Positions 25,354 through 33,474 are shown, numbered from the stretch's first letter. The stretch: 64,000 nucleotides of DNA from Romboutsia sedimentorum (GCF_030131845.1 NZ_JASKYM010000002.1:1-64000); one strand, 5' to 3'. A program made the numbers and translations. The notes: generated by a model from the letters alone, not told the origin.

Positions 25354-26130
25354 ATGATAGATATACATTGCCATATATTACCTGGTATTGATGATGGTGC
25401 AAAAGATTTATATGAGTCATTAGAAATGGCAAGAATTGCTGAGCGTGATGGTATAAAAACTATAATCAATACTTCACATTATCATCCGGATTTTGAGTAT
25501 GTGGTAGGAGATAAGCTTTTAGAAGAATTAAATAATTTTAATAATAAGTTGAAAGAAAACAATATAAATGTTAATGTTTTAATAGGAAATGAACTTTATT
25601 ATAGTGAAGATTTATTAGAATACATGGATAAAAAAGAATTTTTTACATTAAATAATAGTAAGTACATATTGATAGAGTTTTCGCCTACTAGATTTCCTGA
25701 AAATTTATGTGATATAGTATATGAGATTAAAATAAGAGGATACATACCTATACTAGCTCATGTTGAAAGATATAGTGAAGTAAACACGAATCTTATAAAT
25801 AAAGCTATAGATGAAGGTGGACTTATTCAAGTTAATGCATCTAGTGTATTAGGAAAAGGGCCAAGTCAATGCAACAAAGTTTGTGAAGCTTTACTAAAAC
25901 ACAATATGGTTCATTTTGTAGGTAGTGATGCTCATGGATCTAATAGAAGAAGACCTTTGATTAAGGATGCACATGAATATGTTTATAAAAAGTATGGAGA
26001 GTCTAGAGCAAAGATGTTGTTTTTAGATAATCCAGATAGCATTATAAATAATAAAGACATAGTTTTATCAAAAGATTGTACAGAGGTTATTACTAAAAAA
26101 AGTTTCTTATCTAAATTATTCAAAAGATAA
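25354..26130 (+). CDS. CpsB/CapC-family tyrosine-protein phosphatase (PHP domain)
   Basis: A manganese-dependent phosphatase of the CpsB/YwqE type. In known systems it removes phosphate from the tyrosine kinase that governs capsule or exopolysaccharide length. The PHP-fold metal motifs are all visible in its 258 residues: DIHCHILPGIDDGAKD (His5, His7), TSHYHPDF (His42, His44), LIEFSP (about 108-113), LAHVERY (about 134-140) and GSDAHG (about 190-195). AGGAGG before the ATG is the ribosome site. No cognate kinase (CpsC/CpsD) lies in the window, which is odd, because the genes usually cluster. It may act with the polysaccharide genes from 41025 onward. Confidence 0.87.
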   Translation: MIDIHCHILPGIDDGAKDLYESLEMARIAERDGIKTIINTSHYHPDFEYVVGDKLLEELNNFNNKLKENNINVNVLIGNELYYSEDLLEYMDKKEFFTLNNSKYILIEFSPTRFPENLCDIVYEIKIRGYIPILAHVERYSEVNTNLINKAIDEGGLIQVNASSVLGKGPSQCNKVCEALLKHNMVHFVGSDAHGSNRRRPLIKDAHEYVYKKYGESRAKMLFLDNPDSIINNKDIVLSKDCTEVITKKSFLSKLFKR

Positions 26131-26160
26131 AATTAGAATTAAGTTAGAGGGGATAAGAAT

Positions 26161-26769
26161 ATGGAAATAAGTTTATTAATAGAAGAGTTTATAAAAAACT
26201 ACGGGATAGTAAGTATATTTATAATAGTTGCGCTAGAATATGCAAATGCTCCGCTACCTAGTGAACTAGTGCTACCGCTAGTAGGAATATTAGCACTTAA
26301 ATTTGACATGAGTTTAAGTTTAGTAATAATAGCATCAATACTAGGTGGTTTATTTGGATCTATAATTAATTATTATTTGGGGTACAAGTTTGGGCAACCA
26401 TTATTAGCACTAATAAAAAATAAATATCCTAAGACTAAAAAATCAATAAAAGCGTCATATAGATGGTTAGCAAAATATGAGAAGATATCGGTAATGTTAT
26501 CTAGATTAGTCCCATTAGCAAGAACATTTATATCAATAGTAGCGGGAGTAACCAAGATGAATGTAGTTGAATTTTCGGTTTATTCAGGAATCGGTATAGC
26601 GATTTGGAATACTATTCTTATATTTATCGGATATATATTAGGGAACAATATGAGCTTAATATCTACGATTTTAAAAAATTATTCTAATGTATTGATAGTT
26701 ATACTAGGTGTAGTTTTTGTTGGTTATTTAATATTTAGACACAAAAATCATAAAGTAAAAAATCAATAA
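26161..26769 (+). CDS. DedA-family membrane protein (intact copy)
   Basis: A 202-residue DedA/SNARE-associated family membrane protein; family members are proposed to flip undecaprenyl phosphate or other phospholipids back across the membrane. Motifs include EYANAPLPSELVLPLVG (about 25-41), FGSIINYYLGYKFG (about 62-75) and the SRLVPLARTFISIVAG block (about 117-132) with its conserved arginines. It starts about 30 bases after the cpsB-like gene and may be co-transcribed with it. A deleted near-copy is at 22921. Undecaprenyl phosphate recycling would suit a strain with this many polyprenyl-linked glycosylation genes, but that link is an inference. Confidence 0.88.
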   Translation: MEISLLIEEFIKNYGIVSIFIIVALEYANAPLPSELVLPLVGILALKFDMSLSLVIIASILGGLFGSIINYYLGYKFGQPLLALIKNKYPKTKKSIKASYRWLAKYEKISVMLSRLVPLARTFISIVAGVTKMNVVEFSVYSGIGIAIWNTILIFIGYILGNNMSLISTILKNYSNVLIVILGVVFVGYLIFRHKNHKVKNQ

Positions 26770-26776
26770 CAAATGT

Positions 26777-26811
26777 AAAAGTCGAAATTATAATATTTCG
26801 GCTTTTTTTAT
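26777..26811 (+). terminator. Rho-independent terminator
   Basis: AAAAGTCGAAAT-TATAAT-ATTTCGGCTTTTTTT, stem with one G-U pair and a good T-run. Confidence 0.88.
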
Positions 26812-26990
26812 GCGATTCAAACCTAAAATATGTTAATAATTAGGAAGTATTTAATTAATACGTATAAGTAATATATAATAGTAAATACTTTAATATATAT
26901 TAAAAAAGGAACATTTTGTTTCATATATCAAAAAAATATTGAAAAATATAGCATATAATGGTATACATATATTATATAGGAGGTGTATTT

Positions 26991-28367
26991 ATGAGAAGAA
27001 GTGTAGTCCGTATACAAGAAATAAAATTAAATAAATTTAAAAATGTAAAACAAGGAACTATTTCATTTAATAGTTATAATAATATAAAAAATAAAGTATT
27101 TCATAATAATACAGATATAATGGGCATATACGGTCAAAATGGATCAGGAAAAACTGCTGTTGTGGATTCATTAGGTATATTAAAGGATATGGTATCTGGA
27201 GTTAGTATAAATAATAGTGTAAAAAACTTAATATTACATGATAGCAATGAATGTGTATTAGAATATGTATTTATGGTAGAGATAGAAGATGATAAATTTT
27301 TAGTTTATTATAGTTTTGAAATAAGTGTAAATAATGAAAATAGTATAGATATTAGTAAGGAAACTATAAGCTATTCTAAGCTAGTTGATGATAAATGGAA
27401 AAATAAGATTAAGATTATAGATTATGATATTGAATTTGGAATGCAAACTTTTAGACCTAAGTCTAAATATGATGAGGTAATAAATTGTAATAAAGAAAAT
27501 ATTATTAATTTAGGTGTTGCAAAGGCATTATCAAAAAAAGAAAGAAAGTCATTTATATTTAGTGAGGATTCTTTAAAAATATTTAAAAGTAGCTTTATTG
27601 GTGATAATTTATTGATAATTGATAGCTTAATTTATTTTATAAGGCTTAATTTATTTGTTATAAAGAATGAATATTTAGGTGCTATAAATACTAATCAAAT
27701 AATGCCTTTTAGTTTTAGAATAGAAAGTGATGAAGAAGTTAGCACTGGAGAGATTGGAATTAAATTATTTGATGTATCTGTTATAGATAAGGCAAAGTTT
27801 AATGTTTTAAATAAAATAATAAATCAGATTAATATTGTTGTAAATGCAATCATACCTAATTTAAGAATTGATATAAAAAATTATGGAGACCAATTATTAG
27901 AAGATGGAGCTGAAGGAACAAAAATAGAGTTATTATCTGTAAGGGATAAAAATAAAGTTCCTTTGAAATATGAGTCTGATGGTATAAAAAAGATTGTATC
28001 AATATTAAGTGCACTAATAGCTATGTATAACAACAGAACTATTTGCGTAGTTGTAGATGAATTAGATGCAGGTGTTTTTGAATATCTATTAGGTGAAATA
28101 TTAGAAGTTATACAAGAAAATGCAAAAGGTCAGCTAATATTTACTTCTCACAATTTACGTGCTTTAGAAAAATTAAATAAGGAATGTATTGTTTTTACTA
28201 CTACTAACCCATTAAATAGATATATAAAGCTAGCTAATGTAAAGAATAATAATAATTTGAGAGATTTTTATTTAAGAGGAATATTATTAGGTGGACAAAA
28301 AGAAGATATATATGAGGAAACTAATAAATTTGAAATAAGCTATGCATTTAAGAAGGCAGGTAGATAA
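26991..28367 (+). CDS. AAA family ATPase (OLD/AbiL-like), possible defence protein
   Basis: A 458-residue ATPase of the SMC-like/OLD-like AAA type. The Walker A motif is GIYGQNGSGKT (45-55). The signature and Walker B region reads KYESDGIKKIVSIL...CVVVDELDAG (about 320-365), and LIFTSHNLRALEKL supplies the H-loop. Members of this class act in abortive infection or with a partner nuclease, often RloB- or TOPRIM-type. No such nuclease follows here: a terminator and a convergent small gene do. I chose the ATG at 26991, because AGGAGGTG (about 26979-26986) precedes it; an upstream in-frame ATG at 26958 lacks a site. A defence role is an inference from family and accessory context. Confidence 0.75.
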   Translation: MRRSVVRIQEIKLNKFKNVKQGTISFNSYNNIKNKVFHNNTDIMGIYGQNGSGKTAVVDSLGILKDMVSGVSINNSVKNLILHDSNECVLEYVFMVEIEDDKFLVYYSFEISVNNENSIDISKETISYSKLVDDKWKNKIKIIDYDIEFGMQTFRPKSKYDEVINCNKENIINLGVAKALSKKERKSFIFSEDSLKIFKSSFIGDNLLIIDSLIYFIRLNLFVIKNEYLGAINTNQIMPFSFRIESDEEVSTGEIGIKLFDVSVIDKAKFNVLNKIINQINIVVNAIIPNLRIDIKNYGDQLLEDGAEGTKIELLSVRDKNKVPLKYESDGIKKIVSILSALIAMYNNRTICVVVDELDAGVFEYLLGEILEVIQENAKGQLIFTSHNLRALEKLNKECIVFTTTNPLNRYIKLANVKNNNNLRDFYLRGILLGGQKEDIYEETNKFEISYAFKKAGR

Positions 28368-28369
28368 GC

Positions 28370-28403
28370 AAAATAGCCCTTCAATATATGAAGGGCTATT
28401 TTA
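28370..28403. terminator. Bidirectional terminator
   Basis: AAAATAGCCCTTC-AATATAT-GAAGGGCTATTTT, a perfect 13-base-pair stem between convergent genes. Confidence 0.88.
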
Positions 28404-28412
28404 AAATTAAAT

Positions 28413-28610
28413 CTATTTAATCTCTTTATCAAATTTTTCGGAAGAGCTAATAATTTTAAGACAAAGAGTTTTTTTCTCTAAACTACTAACTTTATCGCTT
28501 GTCAGCACACTATCAGCTAGTGCAATTACTCTATCACAATGGTCCATATTAGAACAATCCTTCCCCTTGTTACTCTCTATGTCGAATCTATCTAATATAT
28601 TATATATCAT
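28413..28610 (-). CDS. Small hypothetical protein
   Basis: A 65-residue soluble, charged protein beginning MIYNILDRFDIESNKGKDC. I do not recognise it. TAGGGGGTATTAT precedes the ATG, giving a good ribosome site, and the terminator downstream is shared with the convergent ATPase gene, so it is probably real. The C-terminal SSSEKFDKEIK loosely recalls the S-x2-LD-x2-I tail of Spo0E-like peptides, but the match is too short to rely on. Confidence 0.55.
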   Translation of the reverse strand: MIYNILDRFDIESNKGKDCSNMDHCDRVIALADSVLTSDKVSSLEKKTLCLKIISSSEKFDKEIK

Positions 28611-28773
28611 ATAATACCCCCTATAAAAGTAATAGGCAACTATAAAGTTATATATAAATGATAAATGAACGTAAAAATAAAAAATTAAATTAATAAAGGA
28701 ATGAATACAATATATTACTGCAATTTTGACAATATGTTAGAAATATAATAAATATCTATGAAATGAAATTAAT

Positions 28774-29142
28774 CTATAATGTTGAAGTATATATTTGTAG
28801 TATTTTTTTTAAAACCTCGTCTTTTTTATCTCGATCGATACTATCATCACCAAAAAAATTATCAACGTAAGTCATAACCTCAGTTTGTAAATCAGGTTTT
28901 TTATCAGGTGAAGAAATCTCTCTATCCTCACTTACTCCAAGTAAATAATCTATAGAAACATTAAAATATAATGCGAAATTCTTAAGTGCTTCAGTTTCTG
29001 GTCTTCTTTTTCCATGTTCATATTGTGATATTGATGATTTTGCAAATGTATGTCCATATATCTTATTAAAATCATCTGCTAATTCTTGTTGTTTTAATCC
29101 TTTTTCAATTCTTAATTGTTTAAATCTTTGTCCAAAAATCAT
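28774..29142 (-). CDS. XRE-family repressor-like regulator
   Basis: A 122-residue DNA-binding protein with an N-terminal HTH_3 (Cro/CI-type) domain at about residues 6-68: FKQLRIEKGLKQQELADDFN, SSISQYEHGKRRP and FNVSIDYLLG are the usual helix signatures. The acidic C-terminal part (about 75-122) is probably for dimerisation. It is divergent from the phage-like replication genes at 29337, the typical place for a prophage or element repressor. A palindrome inside its own promoter suggests autoregulation. Confidence 0.85.
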   Translation of the reverse strand: MIFGQRFKQLRIEKGLKQQELADDFNKIYGHTFAKSSISQYEHGKRRPETEALKNFALYFNVSIDYLLGVSEDREISSPDKKPDLQTEVMTYVDNFFGDDSIDRDKKDEVLKKILQIYTSTL

Positions 29143-29186
29143 AACTAACTCACCCCACTATAATTAATCCATCTAACCACAACTAA

Positions 29187-29215
29187 AGTATAGTACAATG
29201 TTTTGTAAAAGTAAA
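29187..29215 (-). promoter_or_regulatory. Promoter of the XRE gene with internal palindrome
   Basis: On the minus strand TTTACT (29215-29210), 17 bases, TATACT (29192-29187). Between the boxes lies TACAA-TGTT-TTGTA (29194-29207), a symmetric site well placed for autorepression and for control of the divergent replication operon. Confidence 0.6.
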
Positions 29216-29336
29216 CTAAAAAAGAAAATTATAGATAAATTTTATTAATAAGTCTTGAAAGTTGATTTGATGTGAATTAATATTGATAGTATCGAGGTAC
29301 AAATATTAATTTAGATTTATATTATGGGGGATTTAT

Positions 29337-30101
29337 ATGGGATATTGTTTTAATAAAATGAATACTAAGGTGTTAAAGTTTGATATTGATAAGGATATTG
29401 ATAGGATTAGGTTTAATCATTATGTTATGAGAAGAGAGAATTTAAACCGAATAAAAAATGAGTTTCCAAAGAATCAATTTAGTTTGACTGTGAGTACTGT
29501 TATGAAGGATTTGAGTTTATCGCATGGGAAGGCTCAAAGGATGATAAGTGAGTTTGAAAAGCTTGGTATTATAAAAAGTATAAGTAAGGCAAGTTGTGCT
29601 AGGGGGTATTCTATATATGAATATATTACAAATGATGATTGGAAATATGATAAGGATAGTGGTATAGAGCATGATATAGGTTATGATATAGCAAAAGATA
29701 GTAATTGTAATATAGATGAAACAGATAGTGGTAATGTGATTGAAGTTAAGTCTGGTATGGATATTGATAATTCTAAAAAAGAGAATACAAAAAGAGAATT
29801 AAACAAAGAAAATATATATGGTGTGGTAGTTGATTATTTAAATAAAAAAACAAATAAGAATTTTAAAGCGACTACTCAAAAAACTAAGAGTTTTATCAAT
29901 GCTAGGCTTAAGGAAGGATTTTGTGAAAAAGATTTTTATAATGTGATAGATATTAAGGTTTCTCAATGGATGTATACTGATATGCAAAAGTTTTTAAGAC
30001 CAGAAACTTTATTTAGCAATAAGTTTGAGGGATATTTGAATGAAGTAGTTATAAAAAGTGAGGAAACATCTGAAATATGGGACATAAAATTTGATTTCTA
30101 A
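29337..30101 (+). CDS. Phage-type replication protein (Phg_2220_C domain)
   Basis: A 254-residue protein. The N-terminal third (about 25-100) reads as a winged helix: FPKNQFSLTVSTVMKDLSLS and HGKAQRMISEFEKLGIIKS. After an acidic linker, residues about 165-240 (VVVDYLNKKTNKNFKATTQK ... FLRPETLFSNKFEGYLNE) match the conserved phage C-terminal domain Phg_2220_C (PF09524) found in DnaD-like phage replication initiators. The next gene is a DnaB helicase, so it probably recruits that helicase to an element's own origin. Codon use favours G-ending codons (TTG, GAG, AGG) more than the flanking surface-protein genes, which fits transfer. Confidence 0.8.
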   Translation: MGYCFNKMNTKVLKFDIDKDIDRIRFNHYVMRRENLNRIKNEFPKNQFSLTVSTVMKDLSLSHGKAQRMISEFEKLGIIKSISKASCARGYSIYEYITNDDWKYDKDSGIEHDIGYDIAKDSNCNIDETDSGNVIEVKSGMDIDNSKKENTKRELNKENIYGVVVDYLNKKTNKNFKATTQKTKSFINARLKEGFCEKDFYNVIDIKVSQWMYTDMQKFLRPETLFSNKFEGYLNEVVIKSEETSEIWDIKFDF

Positions 30102-30230
30102 AAAAGATTATTAAAAAACGTTGAAAGTTCACTCAAAGAGTATTATCATTAAAAATAGGTAGCTTAAACAAAACTTATAATTAACCATCTACCATAAAAT
30201 TATAAATTTAGTTTAAGGGGAATATATACT
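30102..30230 (+). promoter_or_regulatory. Leader between the replication genes
   Basis: About 130 bases hold TAGGTAG (about 30157) and CTACC (about 30188), which could pair around a long AT-rich loop. I see no terminator. An independent promoter for the helicase is possible but not clear. Confidence 0.25.
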
Positions 30231-31532
30231 GTGAAAAATTTTGAGGCTATAAATATAGAACAAAGTATATTAGGAAGTTTCATATTTGATGAGTCTTTGG
30301 GATATAAGCTTGATGAGTTGAGGGATGATATGTTTACTGTTAGTTACAATAAACATATTTTAAATACTATGAAATATTTACATAAAGAAAAGATGAGTTT
30401 AGATATTCAAACTATAAGTGCTAAAATTAGTGAGGATAGTGGTATTAATGTTAGTTATTTGAGCAATCTAGCAGCGATGAGCCAGTGTTTATCTATAGAT
30501 ACTCATATAGGAATTTTAAAAGATAAGTATTTAAGACGTGAAATTATTAAGAATTGTACTAGTCTTTTTCAAGCTTTGGGTGATGAAGGTGAGATCAACT
30601 CTATAATATACAATTTTGATAATAGGATGCAAAAGATTTTGAATGAGGGCTATGTAGAAAATGATGATAGTGTAACTTCTATTTGTGAAAGAATATTAGA
30701 TTTCTTGGGAAATAATGAAGAAATCGGAATAAGGTTTGGTGTCAAATTTTTAGATGATATAATAGGTGGTTTGTTTAAGGGAGAACTTACGACTATTGCT
30801 GCTCGAAGTGGAGTGGGAAAAACTGCTTTGGCTTTGCAGATTATGTTAAATTGTATGGAACAAAAGAAGAAAGTGCTGTTTATAAGTAGGGAAATGAGTA
30901 ACGAACAAGTTTTTATGAGAAATATCACCAAAAGAACTGGCGTAAGTACAAAGTCTATGAAAAATAAGGATTTAGATGAAGAAAGTTGGCAGAGTATTTT
31001 AAGGGTTATGGCTGATTTTAATAGTAGTAATTTGATTTATATCAATGATAGGATTAGTACTATTAGTGCGCTTAGAAAGAGAATTAGGACATTAAAGCCT
31101 GATTTGGTTATTGTTGATTATATTCAACTTATGAGTGTTGAGGGAAATATGCAAAACAGGGAAAGAGAAGTGGCTACTTTATCAAGGGAGCTTAAAAATA
31201 TTACACTAGACTTTGATATTCCACTTATTCAGCTTAGTCAGTTAAATGATGAGATGAAGGATTTGAGACCATGGGGTGAGAGACCTATGAGAGATAGTAA
31301 GGCAATTTTTCATGATAGCAATAATGTTGTGTATATTCATGAGCCTGTGTTTGGTGATTTTGATGAGGCGGTTAAGGATATAAATAAGAGCAAGGAAAGT
31401 ATATTAGGTGCTAAGAAAAAGGGTGTTAAGTTGGTTGATTTGATTGTTGCTAAATGTAGGGACGGGGAAACTGGGTTTAGGCATTATTGTTATAATGGTC
31501 CAAGGTTACATTTTCAATATATAAATTATTAA
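30231..31532 (+). CDS. Replicative DNA helicase (DnaB family)
   Basis: A 433-residue hexameric helicase of the DnaB family. The N-terminal domain (about 4-110) begins EAINIEQSILGSFIFD. The RecA-like domain has Walker A AARSGVGKTALA (191-202), the SREMSNEQ helix, and Walker B LVIVDYIQLM near 285. The conserved QLSQLND motif follows at about 330. It is too diverged and misplaced to be the chromosomal dnaB, so it is best read as the helicase of a phage or integrated element. The start is GTG with AAGGGG upstream. It follows the Phg_2220_C protein, a common phage pairing. Confidence 0.88.
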   Translation: MKNFEAINIEQSILGSFIFDESLGYKLDELRDDMFTVSYNKHILNTMKYLHKEKMSLDIQTISAKISEDSGINVSYLSNLAAMSQCLSIDTHIGILKDKYLRREIIKNCTSLFQALGDEGEINSIIYNFDNRMQKILNEGYVENDDSVTSICERILDFLGNNEEIGIRFGVKFLDDIIGGLFKGELTTIAARSGVGKTALALQIMLNCMEQKKKVLFISREMSNEQVFMRNITKRTGVSTKSMKNKDLDEESWQSILRVMADFNSSNLIYINDRISTISALRKRIRTLKPDLVIVDYIQLMSVEGNMQNREREVATLSRELKNITLDFDIPLIQLSQLNDEMKDLRPWGERPMRDSKAIFHDSNNVVYIHEPVFGDFDEAVKDINKSKESILGAKKKGVKLVDLIVAKCRDGETGFRHYCYNGPRLHFQYINY

Positions 31533-31543
31533 GGGGGCTTTTT

Positions 31544-31798
31544 ATGTATGAAGATGTTATATTAGAGGATTTTTCGGAGGAATTAGTTGGTTTTGTGGAT
31601 TTTATAGGGATAGATAAATTTATTGATATTTGCGATAAGTTTGGAGGAGATTCTATTTATTTTCCAAAGAAAAGCAGTGTACTTAGATGTAGTAGAAACA
31701 GGAAGATTAGGGCTATGTATGATGGATATAATATAAAGAATATTGCTAAGGAATTTGGTATTACAAGAGAGCAAGTAAAAAATATCATAAAGGAATAG
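31544..31798 (+). CDS. Mor-like transcription activator family protein, copy 1
   Basis: An 84-residue protein resembling the Mor/C activator family of Mu-like phages (PF08765). It shows the family landmarks GIDKFIDICDKFGGDSIYFPK, RCSRNRKIRAMYDGYNIKNI and an HTH-like end, AKEFGITREQVKNIIKE. It starts 12 bases after the helicase gene and should share its transcript. A second copy lies at 33120. In such elements Mor-type proteins switch on later genes; what this one controls is not visible. Confidence 0.8.
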   Translation: MYEDVILEDFSEELVGFVDFIGIDKFIDICDKFGGDSIYFPKKSSVLRCSRNRKIRAMYDGYNIKNIAKEFGITREQVKNIIKE

Positions 31799-31890
31799 TT
31801 ATAAATATGGGATATAATGGGAAATGTTGTTTGTTGGAATTTATAATGATATAATTAAGGTATTATTAAGTTTAGAGGGAGATATTATAA

Positions 31891-32196
31891 ATGGATGATA
31901 AGATATTAGAATTATTACAACAAATGAATTCGAAAATGGATAATTTAACAGATAAGGTAGATCGTTTAGAGATAAAGGTAGATACTATAGATGTTCAACA
32001 AAAGGAAAATACTCAAATATTAAGAGCTCTAGAAAGTGCTAAAGATGTACATTTTGCTAAATTAGATAAAATAGAAAATGACGTAGCACATTTAAATGGT
32101 GAAGTTAAAAATATAAGAGTTAATTTAAATGCTGTTGAAGGTATAACTGCTAAAAATTGGAACGATATAATAGATATGAAGAAATTAATGCAATAA
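31891..32196 (+). CDS. Short coiled-coil protein, second family member
   Basis: A 101-residue, nearly all-helical protein with heptad repeats (QMNSKMDNLTDKVDRLEIKV and onward) and no signal or catalytic motif. It shares its layout and its opening pattern with the 97-residue protein at 4933. AGAGGGAGA before the ATG is the ribosome site. Function is unknown. Proteins of this kind are frequently found next to phage replication or holin-type genes, but nothing here decides a role. Confidence 0.7.
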   Translation: MDDKILELLQQMNSKMDNLTDKVDRLEIKVDTIDVQQKENTQILRALESAKDVHFAKLDKIENDVAHLNGEVKNIRVNLNAVEGITAKNWNDIIDMKKLMQ

Positions 32197-32220
32197 ATAT
32201 AGATAAATTGAGCGGATTAT

Positions 32221-32270
32221 AAAAGGAGTATATTAAAATGATTAAAGCCATTTTAATATACTCCTTTTTT
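32221..32270. terminator. Strong bidirectional terminator
   Basis: AAAAGGAGTATATTAAAATG pairs with CATTTTAATATACTCCTTTT over 20 base pairs, with A-run and T-run on either side. It separates the coiled-coil gene from the convergent YvrJ operon. Confidence 0.9.
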
Positions 32271-32271
32271 G

Positions 32272-32418
32272 TTACTTAATGTTTAATATATTTTTAGATA
32301 GCTCATTTATACTATCTGTTAGCTTAGATAGTTTTCCTTCTATTCTAATTAGTAAGTACATAGACAGAGTGATTGGAAAGCCTACATTTGCTATTAGAGT
32401 TTGTAAGTTAGCATTCAT
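32272..32418 (-). CDS. YvrJ-family small membrane protein
   Basis: A 48-residue protein beginning MNANLQTLIANVGFPITLSM and continuing YLLIRIEGKLSKLTDSINEL. It matches the YvrJ family (PF12841): one N-terminal membrane segment with the NVGFPI motif, then a short amphipathic helix. It resembles small phage holins or their accessory peptides in layout. It is the last gene of a three-gene minus-strand operon with the DUF2922 and DUF1659 proteins, a set that recurs together in Firmicutes. Its stop codon abuts the shared terminator. Confidence 0.8.
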   Translation of the reverse strand: MNANLQTLIANVGFPITLSMYLLIRIEGKLSKLTDSINELSKNILNIK

Positions 32419-32433
32419 AATAATATCCTTATA

Positions 32434-32661
32434 TTATAATACTAAGTCAAATTCAGTAGTGTTAGTTACAACAACTTTTGCTTCAATTAATGAAACTAAG
32501 CTTTCTCCACCAGGTGCAAATATGTTATTTGAAAGTATAGTTTCCATAGCTACCTTTATATCATTTTCATTTAGATCATCCTTAGGTGAGTCTACCCCTA
32601 TAGATACTTTTTTGTCTCCTGTAGTTTTAAAAGTCATTAATAATCTTTTTTTCATTTCCAT
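32434..32661 (-). CDS. DUF2922-family protein
   Basis: A 75-residue protein beginning MEMKKRLLMTFKTTGDKKVS, with the family's VDSPKDDLNENDIKVAMETI motif in the middle and a hydrophobic strand-rich C-terminus. This matches DUF2922 (PF11148), a small family of unknown function. It lies between DUF1659 and YvrJ genes on the minus strand, with GGGGGA before its ATG. Confidence 0.8.
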   Translation of the reverse strand: MEMKKRLLMTFKTTGDKKVSIGVDSPKDDLNENDIKVAMETILSNNIFAPGGESLVSLIEAKVVVTNTTEFDLVL

Positions 32662-32706
32662 GAAATTTATCCCCCTTTAATTTTATAAGTTTATTTTTAG
32701 TAATTT

Positions 32707-32931
32707 TTATAATGATAATGTTGAGTTATCAATTTTAGATATTTCAACTAAGTTGTTTGATTGAAGTGATGATAGTGCAAGTCCTACTGCATGTACTTCT
32801 TCATCTGTTGCATCTGCTTTTATATTTGGATAAGTTTTGTTTCTCATTTTAAGCTTACCTGTTAATTCATCCTCCCCACATTCAAATCTCATTTTTAATC
32901 CTGATGGATTTTTAGTTACTACTACTGACAT
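32707..32931 (-). CDS. DUF1659-family protein
   Basis: A 74-residue protein beginning MSVVVTKNPSGLKMRFECGE, with KNKTYPNIKADATDEEVHAV-like spacing (here RNKTYPNIKADATDEEVHAV) typical of DUF1659 (PF07872), whose function is unknown. It is the first gene of the DUF1659-DUF2922-YvrJ operon; AAAAGGGGGAA before its ATG is a strong ribosome site. The three proteins may work together, but no activity is established. Confidence 0.8.
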   Translation of the reverse strand: MSVVVTKNPSGLKMRFECGEDELTGKLKMRNKTYPNIKADATDEEVHAVGLALSSLQSNNLVEISKIDNSTLSL

Positions 32932-33119
32932 TTTAAATTCCCCCTTTTTAATTTTTTAGTAAGGCTTTTGCCTTTCTATAGTTATATAGTACTAGCTAGG
33001 CTTAATCTGTAGTGCTAAAGAAATTGTTCAATGTTTATGATGAAAGTATTTTTAAAAATGGTTTTGTAGAAAGTTAGTTTGTAGGAGGGATATTATTAAG
33101 ATATAAGGGGGGATTAGTT

Positions 33120-33374
33120 ATGAAAATTGAAAATTTAGAGGTTAGTGATAAGTTAGATGCTTTACTTGATATTATTGGTGAGGATAAGTTTTTGGAGGTT
33201 ACTAAGCTGTATGGTGGAAACAATGTGTACATACCTACATATAGTAGTGCTATTAGAAGTAGCAGAAATAGGGATATTGTAAAAAGATATAATGGTGTAA
33301 ATGCAGTTGGGTTGGCCTGTGAGTATGGTATTAGTGTGAATCAGCTTAAGAATATAGCTAATGGAGATGTATAA
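33120..33374 (+). CDS. Mor-like transcription activator family protein, copy 2
   Basis: An 84-residue paralogue of the protein at 31544. It has the same landmarks: GEDKFLEVTKLYGGNNVYIP, IRSSRNRDIVKRYNGVNAVG and the C-terminal HTH-like ACEYGISVNQLKNIANG. The two copies flank the coiled-coil gene and the YvrJ operon, and the same-length proteins are clearly related but well diverged. AAGGGGGGA precedes the ATG. It is the last recognisable gene of the phage-like module. Confidence 0.78.
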   Translation: MKIENLEVSDKLDALLDIIGEDKFLEVTKLYGGNNVYIPTYSSAIRSSRNRDIVKRYNGVNAVGLACEYGISVNQLKNIANGDV

Positions 33375-33432
33375 ATATGATTCTTCTTGCATTAAGCTAT
33401 TAAAAAGTGAAACTATTAATATAAACTTATTT

Positions 33433-33474
33433 AAATAAACATACTCATTTATAGTTAAATGAGTATGTTTATTT
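33433..33474. repeat. Perfect inverted repeat 1 upstream of fic
   Basis: AAATAAACATACTCATTT and its exact complement, 18 bases per arm, around ATAGTT. It could end the Mor-like transcript, but the same core recurs 50 bases on, which suggests a protein binding site. Confidence 0.8.

Noticed and set aside
32279..32680. 133-codon plus-strand frame
   Set aside because: It lies opposite the YvrJ and DUF2922 genes, which have ribosome sites and family motifs.
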